Shown here one piece after another: positions 9,770 to 19,921 of a stretch of 64,000 nucleotides of DNA; the stretch's first letter is position 1, and each line of letters begins with the position of its first letter. The position numbers and the translations under genes are program-made. The notes beneath the pieces were generated by a model. That model had not been told where the DNA came from. It worked only from the letters and a program-made list of their open reading frames with translations, and made no database searches. Source of the stretch: CAVVIH01 sp963748295. Lineage in GTDB: Bacteria > Acidobacteriota > Vicinamibacteria > Vicinamibacterales > 2-12-FULL-66-21. The stretch covers positions 630,212 to 694,211 of the forward strand of contig CAVVIH010000002.1 of NCBI GenBank assembly GCA_963748295.1, read 5' to 3'.

Positions 9770-11662
9770 CTAACTTTGCGCGCCCCCTGTGGCAATGTCA
9801 AGCGGACCCATGATCGCCTTCAACTCGTCCGCCTCGATGACTTCCTTCTCGAGCAAACGCTCCGACAGCCGATCCAGCGTCGTCCGCCATTTCCGCAGGA
9901 TGTCCCTCGCGGCGTCGTGCGCTTCGGTCATGATGCGCGTGACCTCGTTGTCGATCTTCACCGCGGTTTCCTCGGCGTAGTTGCCGCGCTCGGGCCCAAA
10001 TGGCAGGTCGAGAAACGCGCCGTGCTTGTGGCCGTTGTAGCTGACCGCCCCGAGCGCGTCGCTCATCCCGAATTCAGTGACCATCGCGCGGGCGATGTCG
10101 GTCGCACGCTGCAGATCGTTCTGCGCGCCGGTCGAGATCTCGCCGAACGCGATTTCCTCCGCGCTCCGTCCGCCGAGCAGCACGGCGAGCTGGCTGAGAA
10201 GATCGGTGCGCGTCATCAGGTAGCGATCCTCCAGCGGCAGCTGCATCGTGAAGCCCAGCGCCCCGAACCCGCGCTGGACGATCGAGATCTTGTGCACGGG
10301 ATCCAGCCCGGGCATGACGCTGGCGACGATCGCGTGCCCCGACTCGTGATACGCGACGATGCGGCGCTCCTTGTCGCTCATGACGCGCTTCTTCTCGAGG
10401 CCGGCAACCACCCGGTCGATCGCTTCGTGGAAGTCGTGCCGGTCCACTGCGCGCTTGTCGCGCCGGGCGGCGAGCAGCGCCGCCTCGTTGACGAGATTCG
10501 CCAGATCGGCGCCGGCAAAGCCGGCGGTGCGGGCGGCAATGATCCTCAGATCGACATCTTCGGCGATCTTCACGTGCTTGACGTGAATGCGCAGGATCGC
10601 CTCGCGCCCCCGGACGTCGGGCTTGTCGACCAGCACCTGACGATCGAACCGGCCGGGACGGAGCAGGGCAGGGTCGAGCACCTCGGGACGGTTGGTGGCG
10701 CCCATCACGATGACGCCCTTCCGCGCATCGAATCCGTCCATCTCCGCGAGCAGCTGGTTGAGCGTCTGTTCACGCTCTTCGTGGCTGCCCATCGGTGTCT
10801 GGATGCGCACCTTGCCGAGCGCGTCCAGCTCGTCGATGAAGACGATGCAGGGCGCGCGGCTCTCGGCCTGCGTGAAGAGATCGCGAATCCTCGCCGCGCC
10901 GACGCCGACGAACATCTCGACGAACTCGGACCCGCTCAGCGAGAAGAACGGGACCGTGGCCTCGCCCGCCACCGCACGCGCCAGCAGCGTCTTGCCGGTT
11001 CCGGGGGGCCCGACGAGCAGCACGCCTTTCGGGATGCGGCCGCCGAGGCTCGTATACTTTCGCGGGTTCTTCAGGAACTCGACGATCTCGCGCAGTTCCT
11101 CCTCGGCCTCGTCGACGCCCGCCACATCGCCGAAGCGCACCTTGACGTCGTCTTCCGCGTAGATCTTCGCGCGGCTGCGCGCGAACGACATCACGCCGCC
11201 TTCGGCGCCGCCAATCCGCCGGAACATGAAGCTCCACACCGCGACCAGGAACACCAGCAGGATCACCCAGCCGAAGATCTCGCCGAGCCAGCGGTTCGTG
11301 ATCTCTCCCTTGACGCCGACCCCTTTCGCCATCAGCTCTTCGACCAGCTTGGGATCTTCCACCCGCACGGTGTGGAACGCACGCGTGCCGCCGCCGTCCG
11401 TTCGCAGCGTGCCGCGGACGTGGTCCTCGGCGATGACGACGTCGGAGACGCGTCCGTCCTGGAGCTGCCGCTTGAAATCGCTGTAAGGGATGGCGTCGCC
11501 GGACTGCAGCGAGAAGAAGATCAGCTGGCCGATCGCCAGCAACAGGAGGAACCCGAGCGCGATCCACATCGCCGACCCGGCGCCGCGGCGCGGGGTGAGT
11601 CGCCGATCGCCAGGGCGCCGCCCGCGAGGGTTGACGTCGGCGCCGTGTCGCTCGTCTGCCAT
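9770..11662 (-). CDS. ftsH: ATP-dependent zinc metalloprotease FtsH
   Basis: 630 residues. A basic N-terminal extension of about 30 residues precedes TM1 (33-52), a periplasmic segment and TM2 (about 130-146). The AAA+ module has Walker A GPPGTGKT (218-225), Walker B CIVFIDELDAL and the SRH arginines (RPGRFDR). The M41 protease has HESGH at 439-443. It degrades misfolded membrane proteins and unstable regulators at the inner membrane. It is 15 bp downstream of clpB in the HspR-headed run, so it is probably heat-shock co-regulated, an arrangement that groups a membrane protease with the disaggregase. Confidence 0.96.
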   Translation of the reverse strand: MADERHGADVNPRGRRPGDRRLTPRRGAGSAMWIALGFLLLLAIGQLIFFSLQSGDAIPYSDFKRQLQDGRVSDVVIAEDHVRGTLRTDGGGTRAFHTVRVEDPKLVEELMAKGVGVKGEITNRWLGEIFGWVILLVFLVAVWSFMFRRIGGAEGGVMSFARSRAKIYAEDDVKVRFGDVAGVDEAEEELREIVEFLKNPRKYTSLGGRIPKGVLLVGPPGTGKTLLARAVAGEATVPFFSLSGSEFVEMFVGVGAARIRDLFTQAESRAPCIVFIDELDALGKVRIQTPMGSHEEREQTLNQLLAEMDGFDARKGVIVMGATNRPEVLDPALLRPGRFDRQVLVDKPDVRGREAILRIHVKHVKIAEDVDLRIIAARTAGFAGADLANLVNEAALLAARRDKRAVDRHDFHEAIDRVVAGLEKKRVMSDKERRIVAYHESGHAIVASVMPGLDPVHKISIVQRGFGALGFTMQLPLEDRYLMTRTDLLSQLAVLLGGRSAEEIAFGEISTGAQNDLQRATDIARAMVTEFGMSDALGAVSYNGHKHGAFLDLPFGPERGNYAEETAVKIDNEVTRIMTEAHDAARDILRKWRTTLDRLSERLLEKEVIEADELKAIMGPLDIATGGAQS

Positions 11663-11677
11663 GCGTCGATCCTGTCC

Positions 11678-14306
11678 TTACGCGGGAACGGCGACGACCT
11701 GCCGGCTGAACTGCAGCTCGCCGCCGACGGCATCGACCCTGACCAGGTCGCCTTCCTTGAATTCGCCCTGCAGCACCCGCATCGCCAATGGGTCGAGGAT
11801 GCGCCGCTGAATGGCGCGCTTGAGCGGCCGCGCGCCGTAGGTTGGATCGTAGCCATCCTCGATCAGCAGGTCCTTCGCGCGATCGGTCAGCTCGACGCGG
11901 ATCTTGCGCTCCTCGAGCCGCTTCATCAGGCTGCGCAGCTGAATGTCCACGATCGATCGCAGCTGCTCGCGTGTCAGCGGCGTGAAGATGATGATCTCGT
12001 CGATGCGGTTCAGGAACTCCGGCCGGAACTGCTCGCGGAGCGTGTTCATGACCTCGCGCCGCGTCCCTTCGTCCAGCTCCGCCCGCGCTTCGAGCTCGTA
12101 GCGCGCCGCCGCCGCGGCAATGAAGTGGCTGCCGGCGTTCGACGTCATGATCACCACGGTGTTCCTGAAGTCGACGGTCCGCCCTTTGCCATCCGTGAGC
12201 CGCCCGTCGTCGAGCAGCTGCAGCATCACGTTCAGCACTTCGGGATGCGCTTTCTCGATCTCGTCGAACAGCACGACGGCATAGGGGCGCCGCCGTACCG
12301 CTTCAGTCAATTGACCGGACTCTTCGTATCCGACGTAGCCGGGAGGCGCGCCGATCAGCCGCGACACCGTGTGCTTCTCCTGGTACTCCGACATGTCGAT
12401 CCGGATCATCGCGTGCTCGTCGTCGAACAGGAACTCCGCGAGCGCCCGCGCGAGCTCGGTCTTGCCGACCCCGGTCGGGCCAAGGAAGATGAAGCTCCCG
12501 AGCGGACGGTTGGGATCCTGAAGCCCCGCCCGGGCGCGGCGGATCGCGTTGGCGACCGCCCCGATCGCCTCGTCCTGACCGACGACGCGGTCGTGCAGGC
12601 GCTCTTCCATCTTGAGCAGCTTCTGGATTTCACCTTCCATGAGGCGGCTGACGGGAATGCCGGTCCACCGGCTGACGATATCGGCGATGTCCTCCTCGTC
12701 GACCTCCTCCTTGAGCATGCGCTTGTCCTTCTGCAGCTCGCCGAGGCGGGCTTCCTGCTCCTTGATCCGGCGTTCGGTCTCCGGCAGCCGGCCGTACTGG
12801 AGCTCCGACGCCTTCGCGTAGTCGCCCGAACGCGTCGCGCGCTCGACTTCGAGCCGCACCTGCTCGAGCTCCTCGCGCAGCTTGCGCACGGCCTGGATCG
12901 CTTCCTTCTCCTGCGACCAGTGGGCGGCCAGGCGATCTTTCTCCTCCTTCAGGTTCGCCAGCTCTTTTTCGAGCTTTTCGAGGCGCTCCTTCGATGCCTT
13001 GTCCTTTTCCTTGCGCAGAGCCTCGCGCTCGATCTCGAGCTGCATGATGCGCCGCTGGACTTCGTCGAGCTCGTTCGGCAACGAGTCGATTTCCATGCGC
13101 AGCCGGGCAGCCGCCTCGTCCACGAGATCGATGGCCTTGTCCGGCAGGAATCGATCCGTGATGTAGCGGTGGGAGAGCACCGCCGCCGCCACCAGCGCCG
13201 AGTCCTTGAACTTCACGCCATGATGAATCTCGTAGCGCTCGCGCAGGCCGCGCAGGATGCTGATCGTGTCCTCGACGCTCGGCTCGTCGACCTGCACCGG
13301 CTGGAACCGGCGCTCGAGCGCCGCATCCTTCTCGATGTGCTTGCGGTATTCGTCGAGCGTCGTCGCGCCCACCGTGTGCAGCTCGCCGCGCGCCAGCATC
13401 GGCTTGAGCATGTTGGACGCGTCCATCGCGCCCTCAGCGGCGCCCGCGCCGACCACCGTGTGCAGCTCGTCGATGAACAGGACGACCTGTCCCTGCGCAT
13501 CGGCCACTTCCTTGAGAACCGCCTTGAGGCGCTCCTCGAACTCGCCGCGATACTTCGCGCCGGCGACGAGCGCGCCCATGTCGAGCGCGACGATGCGCTT
13601 GTTCTTGAGCCCTTCCGGAACGTCCTCGCGGATGATCCGCTGCGCGAGCCCTTCGACGACGGCCGTCTTGCCGACGCCGGGCTCGCCAATCAGCACCGGG
13701 TTGTTCTTCGTGCGGCGGAGCAGGACCTGGATGACGCGGCGGATCTCGTCGTCTCGGCCGATGACCGGATCGAGCTTGCCGCGCCGCGCGAGCTCAGTGA
13801 GGTCGCGCCCGTATCGCTCGAGCGCTTCGTAGGTGCTCTCGGGTGTCTGGCTGGTCACGCGCTGCGAGCCGCGGACGGACGTCAGTGCCTGAAGGATCGT
13901 GTCCTTGGTGATGCCGTGCTGCTGCAGCAGCTGCGCGGACGGCGCGCGGCCCAGATTCGGACGCCATCGCGATCAGCAGATGCTCGGTGCTGACGTACTC
14001 GTCCTTCAGACGCTCGGCTTCCTGTTCGGCGGCGTCCGTGACCCGCCGCAGCCTCGGCGAGAGTGCGACCTGTGTACTGCCATGCGTGCGCGCCTGACGA
14101 TTGAGCTCGGCGCGGACCGCGCCGGCCAGCGCCGACGGATCGGCATTGAGCTTCCGCACGAGCGTCGGCACGATCCCGTCCTTCTGTTCGAGCAGTGTGA
14201 GCAGCAGGTGCTCGGGAAGGATCTCGGGATGGCCCTCGCGGTCGGCGAACTGCTGCGCCGCCAGAATGGCTTCCTGTGCTTTCTCGGTGTACTTGTTGAT
14301 ATTCAC
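11678..14306 (-). CDS. clpB: ATP-dependent disaggregase ClpB
   Basis: About 876 residues. Clp N-terminal repeats (MNINKYTEKAQEAILAAQ onward), NBD1 Walker A GEPGVGKT, a long middle coiled coil (region 12,700-13,050, rich in E/K/R), NBD2 Walker A GPTGVGKT, and pore loop and sensor motifs. It resolves protein aggregates together with DnaK/DnaJ. One slip near 13,952 interrupts the linker between the N domain and NBD1 (reading STEHLLIAMASE, then GRAPSAQLLQQHGITKD in the other frame); no other lesion, so probably a single coding gene. It starts 5 bp after cbpA, implying translational coupling. Confidence 0.95.
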
Positions 14307-14311
14307 GACAG

Positions 14312-15298
14312 TTATTTCTCGATTTTGGCCAGCGATTCATAGTGCTGGCGTTGTTCCTTCGTCAGCGTACGCGGCACCTGGATTTCCGCCGAGGCGTACA
14401 AGTCGCCGCGCTCATCGGGCTTGCCAATCGTCGGCATCCCGTGCCCTTTGAGGCGGAACACCTGGCCGTTCTGCGTCGTTTCCGGGATCTTCAGCCGCAC
14501 CGACCCGGTGATCGTCGGCACCTGGGCTTCGCCGCCGAGGACGGCTGTCGTGACCGGCAGCGCAACCTTGGCATGCAAATCGTTGCCCTTGCGCTCGAAG
14601 ACCGGGTGCGGCCGCAGCCGGACGCGCAGATACAGATCGCCGGCGGCGCCGCCATTCGAGCCCGCCTCGCCCTCGCCGGCGGCACGCACGCGCGAACCGT
14701 CCTTCACGCCGGCCGGAATCCGCACGTCGACGCTGCGCGCGTGGCCGTCCTGCTTGATCGAGACGCGGCGCGTCGCGCCGTGGAACGCCTCCTCGAGCGT
14801 CAGCTCGACTTCGCTCTCGATGTCGCGGCCGTTGGCGCTGCGCGGCGCCCGCCCGGCGCGCTGGCGTCCGCCCGCTTGAGGGCCGCCGCCGCCGAAGAAG
14901 GTGCGGAAGAAGTCGGAGAACGGATCCTCGTTGCCGAAGATCTCGTTCATCTCCTCCTGGGTCATCGTCCGGTAGCCGCCCGGACCGCCCATGTTGATGT
15001 TCCACGCGCCGCCCTGGCCGCCGAAGTCCGCCGCGCCCGGCCACGGCTGGCCTTGTTGCTGCGCCTGCTCGTACATGCGCCAGTTCGCACCGAGCTCGTC
15101 GTACTTGCGCCGCTTCGCCGGATCGCCGAGCACCTCGTAGGCTTCGTTGATCTCCTTGAACTTGCCCTCCGCGGACTTGTCCCCCGGATTCACGTCGGGG
15201 TGATGCTTGCGGGCGAGCTTGCGGAACGCCTGCTTGATCTCCTTCTCCGACGAGGCCTTCGATACGCCGAGCGTCTGGTAGTAGTCCTTGAATTCCAT
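14312..15298 (-). CDS. cbpA: DnaJ-like co-chaperone of the CbpA type
   Basis: 328 residues. J domain 1-70 with HPD at 33-35, a Gly/Phe-rich segment (about 85-140), then two DnaJ C-terminal beta domains (SVDVRIPAGVKDGSRVR). The CxxCxGxG zinc-finger repeats of canonical DnaJ are absent, which places it in the CbpA/DjlA-like class. It would deliver substrates to DnaK and help ClpB. It lies between hspR and clpB in one minus-strand transcript; the 58-bp spacer after hspR holds only a short repeat. Confidence 0.93.
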   Translation of the reverse strand: MEFKDYYQTLGVSKASSEKEIKQAFRKLARKHHPDVNPGDKSAEGKFKEINEAYEVLGDPAKRRKYDELGANWRMYEQAQQQGQPWPGAADFGGQGGAWNINMGGPGGYRTMTQEEMNEIFGNEDPFSDFFRTFFGGGGPQAGGRQRAGRAPRSANGRDIESEVELTLEEAFHGATRRVSIKQDGHARSVDVRIPAGVKDGSRVRAAGEGEAGSNGGAAGDLYLRVRLRPHPVFERKGNDLHAKVALPVTTAVLGGEAQVPTITGSVRLKIPETTQNGQVFRLKGHGMPTIGKPDERGDLYASAEIQVPRTLTKEQRQHYESLAKIEK

Positions 15299-15323
15299 CA
15301 GGCTGATGTGTCACGAAGGTCTG

Positions 15324-15347
15324 GCTGGCACCTGGCACCTGGCACCT
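15324..15347. repeat. Short tandem repeat in hspR-cbpA spacer
   Basis: About three copies of a CTGGCACC unit fill the gap between the cbpA start and the hspR stop. It is one of several different micro-repeats that occupy gene junctions in this window. Confidence 0.7.
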
Positions 15348-15356
15348 TTGCAAGGC

Positions 15357-15692
15357 TCAGAGGCCGACCATCTCTCCGATTTTCTTGATCTCGCGCGCCA
15401 GGCGGCGCCGGGCGTCCGGATTTTCCTCGTCGTGCATGAGCGGCCGGATCCGTTGCACGGACTCGGCAATCGAGAGCAGGCGCTGTACGCCCGCGAGATT
15501 GACGCCGGCTTCGTCCACCAGGTGTTTGATGAGCTTCAGTCGTTCCAGCTCGTCGTCGGTATATACCCGGATGCTGCCCATCGTGCGGGTCGGGCTCACC
15601 AGCCCGAGGCGCTCGTACTTCCGCAGTGTCTGCGGGTGCATGTCGAGCATCCGGGCGGCCATGCTGATAAAGTACAGATTGTGTTGGATCAT
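15357..15692 (-). CDS. hspR: MerR-family heat-shock repressor HspR
   Basis: 111 residues. The MerR winged HTH covers residues about 6-75, with MHPQTLRKYERLGL matching the HspR recognition-helix region, followed by a dimerisation helix. HspR represses chaperone genes by binding HAIR palindromes and is known to be titrated by DnaK in actinobacteria. I chose ATG 15692 (MIQHNLYFISM) over the in-frame TTG at 15704. It heads the cbpA-clpB-ftsH run and carries its own HAIR-like site 21-41 bp upstream, so autoregulation is likely. Confidence 0.92.
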   Translation of the reverse strand: MIQHNLYFISMAARMLDMHPQTLRKYERLGLVSPTRTMGSIRVYTDDELERLKLIKHLVDEAGVNLAGVQRLLSIAESVQRIRPLMHDEENPDARRRLAREIKKIGEMVGL

Positions 15693-15712
15693 GCGTCGAT
15701 CCAAATATAGGA

Positions 15713-15733
15713 CTTGATACGGATCGTGTCAAG
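15713..15733. promoter_or_regulatory. HAIR-like HspR operator
   Basis: CTTGATAC-N5-GTGTCAAG is an inverted repeat with one arm mismatch, closely matching the HspR-associated inverted repeat CTTGAGT-N7-ACTCAAG. It lies between hspR (minus) and terC (plus), so it could also affect terC. Confidence 0.8.
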
Positions 15734-15749
15734 TCGGCCACCCTGCTGA

Positions 15750-16487
15750 ATGGACGTTCATTTCTCAGATTTCCTGACCATTGCGCTGCTGGTCGTGCTC
15801 GAGGGACTCCTCAGCGCGGACAACGCGCTCGTGCTGGCGATCCTGGTTCTCGGGCTGCCCAGGCACCAGCAGCGGAAGGCGCTGCGCTACGGCATCCTCG
15901 GCGCGTTTGCGTTCCGGATCCTGGCCACGCTGCTCGCGGTTCACCTGCTGGCGGTGGCGTGGGTCAAGCTCGTCGGCGCGCTGTATCTGCTGTATCTCGC
16001 CTGGAACCACTTCTTCGGCCACCACTCGGAGCCGGGGGAAAGGCGGGCCATCAAACCGGCGCGCGCGGCGCTCGGCCTGAGCGCCTTCTGGGCCACCGTC
16101 GTCAAGGTGGAGCTGACCGACATCGTCTTCGCGGTGGACTCGATCCTGGTCGCGGTCGCGATGTCGAGCAAGACGTGGGTGATTATTTCAGGCGGCGTGC
16201 TGGGCATCATCACCATGCGCATGGTGATCGGCAAGCTGCTGGCGGTCGTCCGGCGCTACCCGGCGCTCGTCGACGGCGCCTTCATCATCATCGCGTGGGT
16301 GGGCGTCAAGCTGTTGATCGAGTACCTGCACTCGGCGCACTACATCGCCTTCGAGATCAACAAGTGGTGGTCGTTCGGCCTGATCGTCGTGATCTTCACG
16401 ATCGCGTATCTCTACGCGCGGCGGCAGGGGCCGGTGGAGGACGACGAGGACAGCGAGGCGACGGCGCTTTTGAGTGAGGAGAAATAG
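15750..16487 (+). CDS. TerC-family integral membrane protein
   Basis: 245 residues with about seven hydrophobic segments. TerC hallmarks are the first helix with EGLLSADNALVLA and the later one with VELTDIVFAVDSILVA; the paired acidic residues in membrane helices (SADN and DIVFAVDS) are the predicted metal-binding positions. Members of this family are linked to tellurite resistance and to manganese export or metalation of secreted proteins; the substrate here is not shown. It is transcribed away from hspR, with the HAIR-like site in the shared 57-bp gap. Confidence 0.93.
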   Translation: MDVHFSDFLTIALLVVLEGLLSADNALVLAILVLGLPRHQQRKALRYGILGAFAFRILATLLAVHLLAVAWVKLVGALYLLYLAWNHFFGHHSEPGERRAIKPARAALGLSAFWATVVKVELTDIVFAVDSILVAVAMSSKTWVIISGGVLGIITMRMVIGKLLAVVRRYPALVDGAFIIIAWVGVKLLIEYLHSAHYIAFEINKWWSFGLIVVIFTIAYLYARRQGPVEDDEDSEATALLSEEK

Positions 16488-16496
16488 CGCAGGGAT

Positions 16497-16596
16497 CAAC
16501 TCCCAACTCCCAAACGGACTCCCAACGCCCAACTCCCAACTGGGAGAATTCGTTTGGGAGTTGGGAATAGTTGGATTTGGGATTTGGGAGTTGGGA
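16497..16596. repeat. Inverted CCCAACTCCCAA repeats between convergent genes
   Basis: Positions 16501-16516 and 16551-16566 are perfect 16-bp reverse complements, with further copies of the GGGAGTTGGG word around them. They lie exactly between the stops of terC (+) and the next minus-strand gene, so a transcript in either direction could fold; a bidirectional terminator role is possible, although no U-tract is seen. Confidence 0.75.
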
Positions 16597-16606
16597 CTTA
16601 CGCGCG

Positions 16607-18443
16607 TCAGTAGTCTGAGGTCAGCTTGAGAGCGAGCGTTTCGTTCCCGCCTTCGCCGAGCGTGAACCGCCGTCCCTTGCCTTTGAGACGTTCGAGCACT
16701 TCGGGGTCGTTCCATTCGCCCTGCGGAATGTAATCGACCGCGACCGCGTGATAGGTGCCCGGCGGCAGGTTCTCGAACTTGAAGCGCCCCTCCTGATCCG
16801 GACGGCGGCCGGACACCCAGCGCGTGTTCGGCACCCTCCACAGCTCGGGGTTGTCCGCAAAAATCACGACGGTGTAGTCCTTCAGCGGTGAGCCGTCGCT
16901 GCCGGTCGCGGTTCCGGTAACGGCGGTGACGCGCGACGTGAGCGCCACCTCGAGGCCGGCGACCGCGTCTCCGGTTTTGAAGTCGATGCCCGAGTCGGTG
17001 ACGTCGACGCCATTGAGCCGCACGGCCTTCAACGTCCAGCCCGGCGGCAGATTCACCGCGCGGATGATGCGCGTACCAGCCATTCCCTTGAGTTCGAAGG
17101 AGCCATCGGGCTTCGGCGCGCCGGACCCCGGTCCTCCGCCCAACGACATCCCCGGCCCGTCGCCGTCCGCGGCCATCGCGGTGATCCTGATGTTGCTCAT
17201 CGTCGGCGGCTTCGTGCCGTCTTCGAACGTCACGCGGCCGGTGGCGGTGCTGCCTTTCGACGTCACGAGCACGAGGTTCGGGATATCTTCCCCGGCCACG
17301 CTGACCGGCAGCGAGCCGAATTCACCTTCGCCGCCCGGTCCGCCGGCGCTCATCCGGAAGACCATCGTGTTGCCGCCTTCGGAGCTCGTCATCACCTGCA
17401 TCGAATTGGCCTGCAGCGTGTAGTCGCCGGGCGCGACGCTCGACAGCGTGAACGCGCCATCCTGGTTGGTGCGGGCGCGCAGCCCTGCCCATGCTGAGAA
17501 TGAAATCACCGCGGGAAGCGGGCGCCAGGTTGATCATCGCGCCGCTCAGCGGCTTGCCGTCGGAGCCGATGACAATGCCCGTGACCTTGGCCAGCCGCAC
17601 CGCCACGAGCGCGAAGTCCACGCTCGAGTTCTCCTGACCTGCGATCAGCGTGACCTTCTGTGCGTCGCTCGCGGTCGGCGTGCCGGGGAAGTAGGTGGGC
17701 GCATATCCCGACGTCGGCGTGGACCCGCTTGGACCGGCGCCGCCGCCGCCTCGCAGACCCTCAGCCGCCAGCATCTCGATCGCCATGAACTCGGCGCCCG
17801 TGTTCCGCATCGTGGCGCTCACGTAGTACTCGCCGGGCGGCAGGCCGTAGAGCCTGAACTGTCCGAGATCGTTCGTCTGCGCGATCCGTCCGGGCGCCGG
17901 CGTCAGCTTGCGGCGTCCGCCGGACCACTGCTGCCGCAGCGCCGTGACGGCGACGTCAGGCATCGGCTCGCCGAACTCGTCGACGATGCGCCCGGCAATG
18001 ACGCTGCCGCGGGGCATGACGATGTCCGCGTTCTCGAGCACCTGCTTGTCCGCAAGCTCGATCGGACGTCCCGATTCGAACGGACGCGTCTGTCCGTACT
18101 GCACGTTGACGAAGCCGGACTTGCTCGCGTTGACGGTGAACCGGCCGGCGGGAAGCTCGCGGAACTCGAAGCGTCCCTCGCCGTCGGTGAGCGACGCTTT
18201 CGACCCGATGTCGGGGCCGGAGATCCGCACTTGCGCGCGCCGGATCGGTGAGCCGGTTTCCGCCGCGAGCACCCGTCCGCGAATCTGCCCGGTGCCGGTC
18301 TTCATCGGCCGTCCCGGCATCGGGAACGGAAGGTCGCCGCTGGCGACCGCATCCCTGGTGACCACCATCTGCGCGGGGCCGCGGCCGGGGCGGACAGCGC
18401 CGCCGACCGCCGTCAGCGCGAGCAACTTCTTGAACATTCGCAT
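16607..18443 (-). CDS. Secreted carboxypeptidase-regulatory-like domain protein
   Basis: About 612 residues. A short hydrophobic N-terminus (MFKKLLALTAVGG) suggests export. Several beta-sandwich modules follow, with the recurring pattern G-x-I-x-G-R-V plus GRFEFRELPAGRF, DLGQFRLYGLPPGEY and EGRFKFENLPPGTY, the CarboxypepD_reg/SdrD-like signature. Such proteins are abundant in acidobacterial secretomes and probably form structural or adhesion stalks; no catalytic site is seen. One slip near 17,488 (SMGRA, then ARTNQDGAFTLS). It converges with terC. Confidence 0.8.
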
Positions 18444-18472
18444 TGAGCAACCCTCATTTGTTACGGCATTGA

Positions 18473-18566
18473 GATCCGCGACAATCCGCGTCGCGTTTAC
18501 CGGCGTGATCCGCGAGGATCCGCGTTCCGTTTATCGACGTGATCGGCGAAGATCCGCGTCGATTGT
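18473..18566. repeat. 34-bp tandem repeat with GATCCGCG words
   Basis: Units begin at 18473, 18507 and 18541 (2.7 copies, period exactly 34). Each starts GATCCGCGA, continues with an ATCCGCGT word and ends in a GTTTAYCGRCGT-like stretch. A related partial copy lies at about 41,230-41,272. The wider interval 18444-18746 otherwise has no gene that I can support. Confidence 0.85.
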
Positions 18567-18746
18567 CACACGGAGCGCGGCAGGGGAACAGCGCTGAATT
18601 GTTAAGGATGTTAAGCGTGGTATCCCCTGTACCCGCCGCGGATAGGACGACCGGACGCGCGTAAAAGTTGTATGCGGGGCTGGCGGCGCTAGCAGCCCGC
18701 GGTGCAACCCGCAGGTGCGCGGTGCTTTCGGGTACCATCGGGCCTT

Positions 18747-19868
18747 ATGACAGCCTTGGTGCTTCGCTTCGCGATCACGGTGGCGTTCAGCCTGGTCACG
18801 ATGTCGCCGGCGCAGTCACGGTCCGCCGAGAATCTGGCTGTCGTCGGAATGGTGACGCGGCCGTACGTCGACACGTCGCGAATGAACTGGTCGCGGACCG
18901 ACCCACGTCCGCTGCGGACGGCGATCTGGTATCCGGTCGACTCCGCGACGCGGCGCGAAACGATCTTTGGCGGACCTGTGGCCGAGCAGATCTTCGTGCC
19001 GGTGGAGGTCGCGCCCGCCGCAACGCTGTCTGAGCGGTCTCGGAAGTATCCGCTGGTCGTCATGTCCCACGGCACCGGCGGTTCCGCGGTCATGATGATG
19101 TGGCTCGGCATTCATCTCGCCGCGAACGGATACATCGTCGCGGCCGTGAATCACCACGGAAACACCTCCGCCGAAAAGGAGCCCGCGCCGCAAGGATTTC
19201 TCCTGTACTGGGAGAGAGCCACAGATCTCAAGCTGGTGATCGACTCGCTCTTACGCGATCCGGTGTTCGGTAATCGGATTGACGATCGTCGGATCGGTGC
19301 AGCCGGGTTCTCGCTCGGAGGCTACACCGCAATCGCCGCCGCTGGCGGCCGGTTCAGTCAAAGCACGTTCGACGGATTCTGCGGATCGGCGCAGCGTGAC
19401 TTTACATGCGAGCCGCAGAACGAATTTCCCGAGGCGCCAGCTAGGTTTGCTCTGATCCGCAACAGCGACGCGGTAGTGCGTGAATCGCTTCGCCGGTCCG
19501 GCGTCTCCTACCAAGATCGACGCATCAAAGCCGTATTCGCCATCGCCCCCGCCCTCGGAAGCGGATTCACGGAGAGCGGCCTGCGTCCCATCAACGTTCC
19601 GGTCCACATCGTGGTCGGGAACGGAGACGTCATTGCGCCGCCGCTCACGAACGCGGAACGCTACGCGTCGCTGATTAAAGGTGCCAAGCTGACCGTGCTG
19701 CCCGGAGACGTCGGTCACTACACATTTCTCCACGAGTGCACGCCGCGCGGGCGAGAGGTGTTGCCCATATGCCGGGATGCCGCCGGCGTGAATCGCCAGG
19801 CGGTCCACGAATCCGTCCGTGAGCTTGCGCTCATCTTCTTCAACTCCGTCTTGGCCGAAGTACGGTGA
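18747..19868 (+). CDS. Secreted alpha/beta hydrolase, dienelactone-hydrolase-like
   Basis: 373 residues from ATG 18747, chosen because a clean signal peptide (MTALVLRFAITVAFSLVT) follows directly; an in-frame upstream ATG at 18702 would bury it. The fold shows the oxyanion region YPLVVMSHGTGGS, the nucleophile elbow GFSLGGYT, and VHIVVGNGDVIAPP near the acid residue with GDVGHYTFLHEC at the expected histidine. It resembles large predicted dienelactone hydrolases and PAF-acetylhydrolase-like esterases. Substrate unknown. It converges with the P1 peptidase gene. Confidence 0.82.
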   Translation: MTALVLRFAITVAFSLVTMSPAQSRSAENLAVVGMVTRPYVDTSRMNWSRTDPRPLRTAIWYPVDSATRRETIFGGPVAEQIFVPVEVAPAATLSERSRKYPLVVMSHGTGGSAVMMMWLGIHLAANGYIVAAVNHHGNTSAEKEPAPQGFLLYWERATDLKLVIDSLLRDPVFGNRIDDRRIGAAGFSLGGYTAIAAAGGRFSQSTFDGFCGSAQRDFTCEPQNEFPEAPARFALIRNSDAVVRESLRRSGVSYQDRRIKAVFAIAPALGSGFTESGLRPINVPVHIVVGNGDVIAPPLTNAERYASLIKGAKLTVLPGDVGHYTFLHECTPRGREVLPICRDAAGVNRQAVHESVRELALIFFNSVLAEVR

Positions 19869-19899
19869 GACCGCGACCCCATGGCTGAACCCTCAACGG

Positions 19900-19921
19900 A
19901 CCACACCACGGGCTGCTAGCG
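19900..19921 (-). repeat. Dispersed stop-codon motif, copy 1
   Basis: On the minus strand the P1 peptidase ends CGC TAG CAG CCC GTGGTG. The same word run follows surE (26,108) and the PrcB-like gene (28,357), each time with the TAG stop inside GCTAGC. Confidence 0.6.

Noticed and set aside
9776..13993. 1,405-codon open frame on the plus strand
   Set aside because: It is the antisense shadow of ftsH and clpB; composition is Arg/His/Glu rich with no family motif.
11678..14306. clpB considered as two separate genes (N-domain protein plus ATPase)
   Set aside because: The frame break at 13,952 falls in a continuous homologous linker, so a single gene with a slip is more likely.
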